Positions 7,016 to 14,415 of a stretch of DNA of 18,787 bases are shown one piece after another (position 1 is the first letter of the stretch; each line of letters opens with the position of its first letter). The stretch lies in the NCBI GenBank assembly GCA_026706505.1, contig JAPOYQ010000356.1, positions 1 through 18,787 of the forward strand. Reading direction: 5' to 3'. Under the pieces are notes generated by a model that was not told the DNA's origin, made no database searches, and worked only from the letters and a program-made list of their open reading frames with translations. The position numbers and the translations under genes were made by a program. Source of the stretch: Gemmatimonadota bacterium (GTDB lineage Bacteria; Latescibacterota; UBA2968; UBA8231).

Positions 7016-8983
7016 TCATTTGATATACATCAGTGGCTGCCGGTACAGTTGGGAGCCGACGCGCAAACTCGCCCAATAGACCCCGGAGGCCACCGGACGC
7101 CCCTGATCGTTGCAGGCATCCCACCCGGCTAGGTAGCGACCCACCCCCCGGCCGCCGGTCAGTCGGCGCACCAATTGGCCATCGACCCCGTAAATAGCCA
7201 AGTCGTAATCCGCCTCAACCGGCAGGACGAAGGGAATTCGCGTGAAGCTGTTGAACGGATTGGGGTAATTGGCCAACAGAGCAGCCTCGTCAGGGATGGT
7301 TCGTTCCACCTCTTCCACGGCCGTGGGGACGACCACGCCGGGCAAATATCGGGACAGTGCCGCACCGCTGATGATGTGGGCTTCCCCCGCATTCTCGCGT
7401 CGATTGTCGGGCCCGTCACCGGCCATGCCGTTGGGGATGGCGTCCACCCGCCCGTCGCCATCCATATCGCCGCTGGCCCCCCAATAGGCCGAAAAATCAA
7501 TCGGATCGGGTGCTTGAATCCACACGACGGGTACTGCGGGGTCGGCCAAGTCAATCTCGTGCGGCAGATCAGGGCCGCCAGCCAACACCGCGAAACCGCC
7601 AGCGAAGCGCCGCTTGAGCGGCCCCTCGTCGCCGGGCACGCCGATAAAGAGGTCGTCGTACCCGTCGCCGTGGATATCGCCGGCAGCTACGGCGTCGCCA
7701 GTAATGGCATCGGGGCGGGCACCATAGATAACAGTAATGTCGGTCGGCGGCGCAGCCATATCCAGCCGCTGTCCGCGCCGCTGGGGACCGCCATATACCA
7801 CGTACACCTCGCCGGCGTCGATGCGGCTATTGCCCAGACCGTCGGCCCGGTACGCGCCAATGAATAGGTCTTGGATGCCGTTGCCGTCGATATCGGCCAA
7901 GACGATTTCCTCGCCCAGCCGGTCGGGCGAATTCCCGCCGCCATCGGCACCGTAAATGACAGTCAGATCGGCGGGTGGATTCCCGGCTAAATCAATGGCC
8001 GCGCGCCGCTGCGGACCGCCGTACACCACGTACATTTCCCCGGCGTTTTCGCGCTGGTTTTCGGGGCCATCCCCAGCGCCGCCGGTGCGATGGTACGCAT
8101 TGCGCAAGGTGCCGAAAGCCGCCGCGCCAATGGCGATGTCGTCGTACCCGTCGCCGTCATAGTCGCCAGCGACCACGGTCGAACCAGCGTGGTCTAGGGC
8201 ATCGATGCCGTAGATGATACTCAAGGGGTGTTCCACAGCCGCCAGATCGATAGTAGCGCCCGAATCTAGCGGTCCGTAGAGGACGTACACCCGTCCCGCC
8301 TCAACAGCTCCCGCCGCCCCCGAGGCCCGGTCGGCACCCACCACCACATCTCGGTGGCCATCGCCGTCGAAATCCCCGGCGGTCATCCACACCCCCAAGC
8401 GGTCGTCGCGTTCAGCGCCGATAACGGTAATCAACCCCTCCGGCCAAGGTCGTTGCGCCAAATCCAAGCGCCTCCCTGCGGCCCGCAACCGAGCGATGAG
8501 TTCAGCCGAAAAAATATAGAGCTTGCCGGCGTTGGAGCGATCGGGGGCATCGGCGTAAAAAGCGCCCACCAAAAGATCGGCGCGCCCGTCGCCCATGAGG
8601 TCGGCCACATGGGTTTTGATACCGAAAAGGTCGCGCCGGGCCTCGCCATATAGAGTGACCACATCACCGAAGTCGGCGGCCAAATCCAAGCCACCCCCCG
8701 AAGGTATGGTGTTGAAGCAAATGGCCACTTCGCCGGCATTGGAGCGATCATTGGCGGGACCATCGCCAGCCATGGCCGAAATCACCAGATCGTCGTGCCC
8801 ATCCCCATCAATATCACCGGCGGTAATAGGAGTGCCGAATTCGGCATCATTGACGTCGGGGTTGTACACTGTGAATTGGCCCGTCTGAGCAGTATCGGCT
8901 AGATCCCACACGTGGACTATTTGGGCCGAAACCGGGATGGCTAGACAGCACAGAACCGACAACAGGATGGCCGCGTATTTCAT
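7016..8983 (-). CDS. secreted seven-bladed FG-GAP (integrin-alpha-like) beta-propeller with a FlgD-like/T9SS-type C-terminal tail
   Basis: This 655-residue protein has a Sec signal peptide (cut near PVSA|Q, residue 20). I count seven FG-GAP calcium-loop repeats: GDIDGDGHDDL (about 57), ADLMGDGRADL (128), GDFDGDGHRDV (204), GDYDGDGYDDI (274), ADIDGNGIQDL (364), GDIHGDGYDDL (436) and GDMDGDGRVDA (506). They are spaced 70-90 residues apart, which is exactly one propeller. Between them recurs a strand such as NAGEVYVVYGGPQRR. The C-terminal 85 residues (LLANYPNPFNSFTRI..., IYGVDGQLVRRL..., GRPVASGVYWASL) match the FlgD-like Ig/type IX sorting-type domain common in FCB-group secreted proteins. It is probably exported to the surface or medium, a calcium-dependent binding module. 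GGAG lies upstream of the ATG, and the gene follows the membrane-protein gene by 28 bp, so it may be the last gene of the phosphodiesterase operon. Confidence 0.9.
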   Translation of the reverse strand: MKYAAILLSVLCCLAIPVSAQIVHVWDLADTAQTGQFTVYNPDVNDAEFGTPITAGDIDGDGHDDLVISAMAGDGPANDRSNAGEVAICFNTIPSGGGLDLAADFGDVVTLYGEARRDLFGIKTHVADLMGDGRADLLVGAFYADAPDRSNAGKLYIFSAELIARLRAAGRRLDLAQRPWPEGLITVIGAERDDRLGVWMTAGDFDGDGHRDVVVGADRASGAAGAVEAGRVYVLYGPLDSGATIDLAAVEHPLSIIYGIDALDHAGSTVVAGDYDGDGYDDIAIGAAAFGTLRNAYHRTGGAGDGPENQRENAGEMYVVYGGPQRRAAIDLAGNPPADLTVIYGADGGGNSPDRLGEEIVLADIDGNGIQDLFIGAYRADGLGNSRIDAGEVYVVYGGPQRRGQRLDMAAPPTDITVIYGARPDAITGDAVAAGDIHGDGYDDLFIGVPGDEGPLKRRFAGGFAVLAGGPDLPHEIDLADPAVPVVWIQAPDPIDFSAYWGASGDMDGDGRVDAIPNGMAGDGPDNRRENAGEAHIISGAALSRYLPGVVVPTAVEEVERTIPDEAALLANYPNPFNSFTRIPFVLPVEADYDLAIYGVDGQLVRRLTGGRGVGRYLAGWDACNDQGRPVASGVYWASLRVGSQLYRQPLMYIK

Positions 8984-9011
8984 AAAAATTCTCCGCGAAA
9001 AACTTGGCGAG

Positions 9012-9860
9012 TTAGTGCATCTGCCAAGGTCGTGAGTTTCGATGGTCCCGATACCTGCTCACTAACCGGCTGACGACAAAGGCGCAGAGCAGGGAACATA
9101 CCGTCAACCAAACCAGCCGTTCGATTCCGGCGTGGGGATATTCGACGTAAATACGGCCCCAATTAGAATCGTCTTTTAAAGGCAGCGCGCGTGGGGCAAA
9201 AAAATGGGCCAAGACGCCGACCTGACGCGCCGGGGCTATACTCCCCGCAAAGCCACCGACGTACAGAGGAAATTCCACGGTCTGCCCACAGCCTGTGAGG
9301 CGGAGTACGTGTTCACCGGATCCCTCCGGTCGGAGACGCCAGACTAGACGGTGTAGGGCCGGCTCCCGCACCGAGGGACTCAGCACACCCACTCCCTGGA
9401 CCCATTCGAGTTTGCAGTCCATTTGAGCCACATCGGCAGAAGGCCGAGCCAGTACTGCGGTCAGCAGCGTTTCAGCTCCGTTCGGGATGGGCGCAAAGGC
9501 AAAGCGGTAGTGGGACTGTATCAACAAGGGAGCACTGGCCAGCAAAGAAAGAACCAGAGGCACCAAAAGAATGCTGCTATAGCGCAAATTGGCCTTGAGC
9601 AATGCTAGTTGCGCCTGCCAGACCAACAAAGGCTCGCGCCGGTAGAGCCAGACCTCGAAAAGGGCGGCCCACAACTCGTCGCGGACTTGGCGCAGGCGTT
9701 CTCTGCGAACTAGTGCGGCGAATATCAGCGAAACCACTATCCCCAAGACAGCCGCTACACCGAAGATCTCCGCCCATCTCCCCAGCGCTGCCAAGGGTGC
9801 CATACAGGCGTCGAACGCATAGTTGGCCAAGCGGTTGTAGTAGAGAACAAGGGCCTGCAT
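9012..9860 (-). CDS. three-helix inner-membrane protein, possibly EMC3/Oxa1-like; operon partner of the phosphodiesterases
   Basis: This encodes 282 residues. TM1 lies at about 32-51 and is followed by a basic cytoplasmic helical segment with RRERLRQVRDELWAALFEVW and then AQLALLKANLRYS. TM2 lies at about 95-115, leading into SHYRFAFAPIPNGAE. A roughly 125-residue beta-rich extracytoplasmic domain and TM3 near 248-268 complete it. The pattern TM, amphipathic arginine-rich hairpin, then AQ...L..N-R...L.P before TM2 resembles bacterial relatives of the EMC3/Oxa1 insertase-like group, which I recall as unannotated membrane proteins. That link is a weak pattern match, not a proven homology. The ATG lies three bases after the TAG of the 64-residue gene, so expression is coupled. 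A role in handling the envelope substrate of the neighbouring phosphodiesterases is inference. Confidence 0.65.
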   Translation of the reverse strand: MQALVLYYNRLANYAFDACMAPLAALGRWAEIFGVAAVLGIVVSLIFAALVRRERLRQVRDELWAALFEVWLYRREPLLVWQAQLALLKANLRYSSILLVPLVLSLLASAPLLIQSHYRFAFAPIPNGAETLLTAVLARPSADVAQMDCKLEWVQGVGVLSPSVREPALHRLVWRLRPEGSGEHVLRLTGCGQTVEFPLYVGGFAGSIAPARQVGVLAHFFAPRALPLKDDSNWGRIYVEYPHAGIERLVWLTVCSLLCAFVVSRLVSRYRDHRNSRPWQMH

Positions 9861-9863
9861 GTC

Positions 9864-10058
9864 CTACTCCAGATAGCCCAAACCCCTGAGACGTTCTTCG
9901 ATTTGTGCTTGGTCCGCAGCCGATGGGGCGTCGAGTTCCTTCTCAATGCAGTGGATGACAAACTCCTCCACACTGCTGTACCCTACCTTTTCGACGTGGG
10001 CTTGAGCGCGCTGCCAAAGCTCGTCCTCCAAGACAATTTTTCGTTTAAAAAGCGCCAT
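9864..10058 (-). CDS. small ribbon-helix-helix (CopG-like) protein in the phosphodiesterase operon
   Basis: This encodes 64 residues. The first 45 fit a ribbon-helix-helix fold: strand KIVLE, helix A DELWQRAQAHVEKVG, the turn GYSSVEEF, and helix B VIHCIEKEL. RHH proteins are usually dimeric DNA-binding repressors. The tail IEERLRGLGYLE resembles the short C-terminal LRxLGYLE tails I associate with envelope phosphatase/sulfatase-like proteins, so a protein-interaction role is also possible. Its ATG begins immediately after the TAA of the upstream phosphodiesterase gene, and its TAG is three bases before the next ATG. It is too tightly embedded to be a spurious call. Whether it binds DNA is untested. 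Confidence 0.75.
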   Translation of the reverse strand: MALFKRKIVLEDELWQRAQAHVEKVGYSSVEEFVIHCIEKELDAPSAADQAQIEERLRGLGYLE

Positions 10059-12035
10059 TTAATCCTCCCAAATCGAATGTCCCGACATGGCGGCCGGCGG
10101 GGCCACACCGTAGTGCGCTAGGATACTCACCGGAATGTCCCGCAGATGGTGTGGGATGGGCTTCAGCGGTTTATTGCTCAGGAGAACGCCGGGCACCTCT
10201 TCGGCCGCCATGCAGTGATCCCCACTCCAAGGAGAGAGATTATCCTGCAAAACCGCACTCTCCAATTGGCCAATGGCCGTGGCGCCCGAAGCGCGATAGC
10301 CTCTCGCATAGCCGATGATCAAGTCGGGTGCCAAGTCCGAATCGGCCCCAGAGTCCGGGCGATAGACTTTTTTTACCACCTGCCGACCGTCGGCCGGGTC
10401 CCGCAAGGCGAGCAGCTTCTGGCTCAGTTCGCTGAGCAAACTTTCCCGAGCCTCGGGCCGCACGGCCCCATGCTGTTCGCGGCCCTTGAGATTGATGTAC
10501 AGGGCATTGAGCCCCAAGCCATAGGCCCGAGTCTGTTCCCAGCGCATGTGGCCCTCGTTGAGGATCTGGGCTTGGTCCAGCGACACTTGGGGAGCCAAGG
10601 CGAGATAGCCCTCCCGCACCAGCCAAGAATTGAGATTGAAAGAGCGCTCGTACGCGGCAAAACCGTGGTCCGAAAGGACGATGATATCCGCGTCTGCCCC
10701 CAGCATGGCGACGGCCTCGCCCAGCAAATCGTCCATGGCGACGTACTGATCGGCAATGGCCTGTTGGTACGGAGCGAATTCCGCTCGGTGGCCCGGGTGA
10801 TCGGGCGCCCAAGCGCGCCAGAGCATGTGGCAGACCTGATCGAGACTGTGGACGTAAAAAAAGAGCACGCCGGCCGCAAAGCGTCCCAACTCATAGCGCA
10901 GTTGGCGGCGGCGTTCTTCAAAGGCCAAGGCGTCCTGGCGCAAAAATTCTCCGTAGTCAAAAACACCTGCTTCGAGGGCTTTGGTATCGTCGGGCATGCC
11001 TTGGGTATAGTGTGGGCCAAGAGCTTGGTGCAATTCTTCGCTGGCCTCTGGAGGGGAGGAAATGGGCATGGCTGGATTGCCGGGATGAATATTGACCGGC
11101 GTCAGGTAGAGTTGCATAGAGGGAGCTGCGGCCCGCAGATAAAAGCGGGCAATGCCCTGCAGGCGTTCCAAGCTGTAGGGCTTGCGCCCGTAGTCTATGG
11201 TAATCCACGGACTCCATTCGCCGGACTGGAGGACCAAGCGCTGTTGGCCGAGGACAATTTCGGCGATCCGGTGCTGTCGATCTAGGTAAATCGCAAAATG
11301 GGTCTGCATCGGCTTTTCGTCTAGCATCGGACCGTGAATGGGCAGTTGCGCCCAACCGCTTTCCAACTGGACGCCGATTATTTTGCCGCCGGGAACGACC
11401 AATTCTCCCCCAGTCACTAGACTGGTGCCCCCGCCTTCGAGGTGCGCCGGCACAGTGTACGGCCCCTCGGTGTAATAGCCACAAGTTCCGTAGGTCCCCA
11501 ACATATCCGGCGTACCCATGCCCGAGAAAGCGCGCACGGCGCAGGGAGAGAAAAACGGCAGCCCCCCAAAATTCTCCGATGACCGAGAGGGAGGGAAATT
11601 GGCTGGCACTTTGAAAATGGTCGTGGGGATACCGCGTTCGGCGAGGATTTCCCAAAAGGGCCGACCCCGGCGCTGCAACGCTAGCTGGCCGGATTCCCCT
11701 CGGCGCGCGGTGGACAAAAAGGGAGTCAGAGAGGCTGGGTCGCGATGGACAAAGTCGAAAATGCCGTGATCCTGTGGATCCAAGCCGGTAATAAAGCTCG
11801 ACCACGCCACCGGACTCTGCGGCGGCGCACTAGTTTGCAAGGGTGCAAAACCCCCGCGCCGAGCCAGGGCCTCAAAGTGTGGCATCCGGCCCTCGGTCAT
11901 CAACGTCCGCAGAATCTGCGGATCCATGCCGTCGATGCCCAGCACCAGCAGGCGATCCGACGGAGGGCCAGAGCGACAGCCCCAAGCCCAAGACAGGAGG
12001 CCGATCAGGACGATGGCAATAGCGGCGTTAGGCAT
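10059..12035 (-). CDS. alkaline-phosphatase-superfamily phosphodiesterase/nucleotide-pyrophosphatase-like lipoprotein
   Basis: I chose the ATG at 12035 (658 residues). It overlaps the upstream gene by eight bases and starts a lipoprotein signal ending WAWGC (Cys20); the longer in-frame start adds only a non-signal leader. Superfamily residues are visible: LVLGIDGMDPQIL (metal Asp about 35), QSPVAWSSFITGLDPQDHGI (nucleophile position occupied by Ser about 74), then HSLDQVCHMLW (Asp and His near 399 and 403), IIVLSDHGF (Asp-His near 456), and WSGDH near the C-terminus (last His ligand). Enzymes of this type hydrolyse or transfer phosphoryl or phosphodiester groups using two metals. It is a paralogue of the next gene to the right and probably acts in the periplasm, anchored to a membrane by lipid. 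Substrate unknown. Confidence 0.9.
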   Translation of the reverse strand: MPNAAIAIVLIGLLSWAWGCRSGPPSDRLLVLGIDGMDPQILRTLMTEGRMPHFEALARRGGFAPLQTSAPPQSPVAWSSFITGLDPQDHGIFDFVHRDPASLTPFLSTARRGESGQLALQRRGRPFWEILAERGIPTTIFKVPANFPPSRSSENFGGLPFFSPCAVRAFSGMGTPDMLGTYGTCGYYTEGPYTVPAHLEGGGTSLVTGGELVVPGGKIIGVQLESGWAQLPIHGPMLDEKPMQTHFAIYLDRQHRIAEIVLGQQRLVLQSGEWSPWITIDYGRKPYSLERLQGIARFYLRAAAPSMQLYLTPVNIHPGNPAMPISSPPEASEELHQALGPHYTQGMPDDTKALEAGVFDYGEFLRQDALAFEERRRQLRYELGRFAAGVLFFYVHSLDQVCHMLWRAWAPDHPGHRAEFAPYQQAIADQYVAMDDLLGEAVAMLGADADIIVLSDHGFAAYERSFNLNSWLVREGYLALAPQVSLDQAQILNEGHMRWEQTRAYGLGLNALYINLKGREQHGAVRPEARESLLSELSQKLLALRDPADGRQVVKKVYRPDSGADSDLAPDLIIGYARGYRASGATAIGQLESAVLQDNLSPWSGDHCMAAEEVPGVLLSNKPLKPIPHHLRDIPVSILAHYGVAPPAAMSGHSIWED

Positions 12036-14121
12036 TGGACCCAGCGGCCGGGGCGAACACATCTCGACCCTGCATGTAGGATGGCGACTCGATGCCAAAG
12101 AGACCCAGAATGGAAGGAGGGATATCGAGCAAGTGGGGATTGCGAATGCCTATTTTGCGGTTGCAGAAAAACACGCCGGGCACCAGCCGCGGATCCACGC
12201 AGTGGTCGCCGCTCCAAGGCCGGGTATTGGTCTCAAAGACGGCCTCGGTCACTTGGCCGCTGGCCCCGCTCCAAGAAGCGCGGTATCCGGTATTGTACCC
12301 AATGAGCAGATCCGGGCCATCGTCCGTATAAGGACCGCTAAAAGAAGCCTCCGTGTCCCAAGCCTTGTTGATGGCCGTCTCGCCCGTCTCCTGGTCCACC
12401 AAACCGGTGAGGCGGGAGCACAGTTCGGCCTTGAGTTGGCGCAATTCCGTCCCAGGGGCGACAATCCCACTAACTTCGCGGCCCCTAAGATTGATGAATA
12501 GGCCGGTGAGGCCCAGGGCAAAAGCCCGGGTGCGGCTCCAATCGACTTGGGCCAGCCACTCCTCGCTTTGGGTGCAGCCCTCGTGCAAACACAGGTACCC
12601 ATTTTGCCACAGCCACGTATTGAGGTTGACGCCGCGTTTAAAGGTGCAAAAGCCGTGGTCGGAAATAACCATCAACACGGTCTTAGCGCAGTCGATCTTT
12701 TCTAGCGTGCGGCCCACTAGGTCGTCCATGCGCGCGTACATATCGGGAATGGTATTGGCCAAGCCGTTGACTTCCCGCCCTTGGTTAGCCGGATGATCGG
12801 GATCTAGGGTGCGGAAAAACATGTGCTGGATACGGTCGGGGCTGTCAAAGACGCAGGCCGCGAGGCCCTTGGGGGTTTTGTCGAGCGCGTGGAAAAACAT
12901 GGCCTGCCGCTCGTCGTCGAGTAAGTAGGTCTGGTCGAGAAAAGCCTGCTCGTCAATTAAATCGGCATTAAGTGCATCGGTGTCTTCCGCCAAGCCCACT
13001 GTGGCGAACTTGCCCAAGCGTCGAGCGAGGTAGGGGGCATAGGACGGGGGATGGGAAAGGGGCAGGTGGGGATGAGTAGGGTCTATTTGAATGGGGGTAA
13101 CATACAGTCTGAGCGGTTCGGCTTCAATCAGGTAGAAGCGGCACAGGCCGCGCACTCGGACCCCAGGGCCAGCGGCAAAGGCGAGCGTTATCCAGGGAGA
13201 ATAGACCCGCTTTTGCAGGACTATTTTTTCGCCTCCGATCGCCAGCGTGGCCGACTCAGCGGCCGGGTCTATGACCAGATCCATGTCGGCTGTTAGTCTT
13301 TTGCCGTCCGGACGCAGCGGGTTGGCGGGACCGGGGATACTAGTGCTGACTCTGCCGCTCTCGAGTTCGAGGCGAATGCAGCGACCCACAGAGGTGTCTT
13401 GAGGTCCGGGTCCGCTAAAAAAATAGGTACACTCTCCTTGAGTACCGCGCAGATCTGGCGCGCTCATGCCCGCGAGTAGAAGCCCCGCGAATTTTTCCGG
13501 AGGGAAACTGATGGGCACCCGGACAATGGAACTGGAGACGTGGTTGTCGCCCAGGACCTTCCAAAAAGACTGGCTCCGGCGCAAATTGCGCACCTGCGCT
13601 TTGCCCAAGGGTAGGCGGTACGGACCGAGCCTCAGGCTTCGGCGCGAGGCGCTGATCCGAGCCGAAGACAGCACGGGCTGGTACGTATGGGGATCGCGGG
13701 TGATAAAGTCGTAGATGCGGTGCCTAGAAGCGTCCACCCCCGTGGCAAAAGCCGACCAAGCCGCTGGTGTAATGGCGGGCAAGGTAGTCTGCAAAGGACG
13801 AAAGGTCCCCTGCTCGGCCAGCTTTTTAAACGCGGGCAGCCGGCCTTCCTCCATCCAGCGGGCCACTAGCTGCGGGTCGAGGCCATCAAGGCCGATGACC
13901 ACCACGCGCTCGGCGCTTGCTTGGGCTGCAATTTTTTTGCCGCGACGCCAGTTAATCAGCAAGCGGACTGGCAGGACCAGGATGGCAAGCGCGGCGAGAA
14001 CGAGGGCGGCGAGGGTCCAGAAACCGCTGGCTAGAACAAAACCGGCACCGGGACCGACATAGGCGTCGGCCCGTTGGACAAAGAGGCAAGTGCCGCTCCA
14101 AATAAAGAAGGATTTGCTCAC
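12028..14121 (-). CDS. membrane-anchored alkaline-phosphatase-superfamily phosphodiesterase/nucleotide-pyrophosphatase-like protein
   Basis: This 697-residue protein is read from a GTG at 14121; no good Shine-Dalgarno is seen, so the start is moderately sure. The N-terminal part contains AYVGPGAG (residues 20-27), a motif I recall from anchored members of this group, then one strong membrane helix (about 33-57) followed by basic residues. The catalytic domain shows VVVIGLDGLDP (metal Asp79), PAITPAAWSAFATG (nucleophile Thr118), FDSPDRIQHMFF (Asp429, His433), VLMVISDHGF (Asp488, His489) and RPWSGDHC (His640). All core ligands of the superfamily are present, so it should be active. A phosphodiester in the envelope (lipid headgroup, glycan phosphate or nucleotide) is the likely substrate class. 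It is the first gene of the operon, with a 74-bp gap to the palindromic repeat upstream. Confidence 0.9.
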   Translation of the reverse strand: MSKSFFIWSGTCLFVQRADAYVGPGAGFVLASGFWTLAALVLAALAILVLPVRLLINWRRGKKIAAQASAERVVVIGLDGLDPQLVARWMEEGRLPAFKKLAEQGTFRPLQTTLPAITPAAWSAFATGVDASRHRIYDFITRDPHTYQPVLSSARISASRRSLRLGPYRLPLGKAQVRNLRRSQSFWKVLGDNHVSSSIVRVPISFPPEKFAGLLLAGMSAPDLRGTQGECTYFFSGPGPQDTSVGRCIRLELESGRVSTSIPGPANPLRPDGKRLTADMDLVIDPAAESATLAIGGEKIVLQKRVYSPWITLAFAAGPGVRVRGLCRFYLIEAEPLRLYVTPIQIDPTHPHLPLSHPPSYAPYLARRLGKFATVGLAEDTDALNADLIDEQAFLDQTYLLDDERQAMFFHALDKTPKGLAACVFDSPDRIQHMFFRTLDPDHPANQGREVNGLANTIPDMYARMDDLVGRTLEKIDCAKTVLMVISDHGFCTFKRGVNLNTWLWQNGYLCLHEGCTQSEEWLAQVDWSRTRAFALGLTGLFINLRGREVSGIVAPGTELRQLKAELCSRLTGLVDQETGETAINKAWDTEASFSGPYTDDGPDLLIGYNTGYRASWSGASGQVTEAVFETNTRPWSGDHCVDPRLVPGVFFCNRKIGIRNPHLLDIPPSILGLFGIESPSYMQGRDVFAPAAGSNA

Positions 14122-14195
14122 AATAGAAGACCGCTATCGGAGTGTCTCGTTGTGGCTTTTGTTAAGATACAACCTACGTACGCGATAGTAGAAGT

Positions 14196-14317
14196 GGTAT
14201 GAGATGCTTCGCTACGCTCAGCATGACAGGTGCTAGCACTCTGTTTGCCGGTCATGCTGAGCCTTTCGGCTTCGCTCAAGATAAACTCCGCGAAGCGGAG
14301 TCGAAGCATCTTATACC
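14196..14317. repeat. 122-bp imperfect palindromic intergenic repeat with nested hairpins
   Basis: The ends are inverted copies, GGTATGAGATGCTTCG at 14196-14211 against GGTATAAGATGCTTCG read on the minus strand from 14317 (15 of 16 identical). Inside are a perfect 11-bp inverted pair, CTCAGCATGAC at 14217-14227 and GTCATGCTGAG at 14251-14261, and two small hairpins in the right arm: GCC-TTTC-GGC at 14261-14270 and CTCCGC-GAA-GCGGAG at 14286-14300. I recall GATGCTTCG/CTCAGCATGAC-type repeats as scattered, multi-copy elements in many environmental bacterial genomes. It has no coding capacity of its own. The rest of this intergenic stretch (14122-14195, 14318-14415) shows only the ribosome binding site GGGAG at 14403-14407 for the rightward gene; I found no convincing promoter. 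Confidence 0.85.
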
Positions 14318-14415
14318 TAGATGCCCATGCCTAACATCCATTAGATTACTGTCGTGTAGTATATACAACAATACTCCCTAGCTCTCGCTAGACTTTCCCC
14401 AAGGGAGAAAACGCT

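Noticed and set aside
10146..11285. 379-codon plus-strand open frame
   Set aside because: It is fully antisense to the phosphodiesterase lipoprotein, whose catalytic motifs are intact; a GC-driven shadow.
14199..14381. Short open frames across the intergenic repeat
   Set aside because: They are translations of the palindromic repeat and overlap each other on both strands; no ribosome binding sites or protein-like composition.
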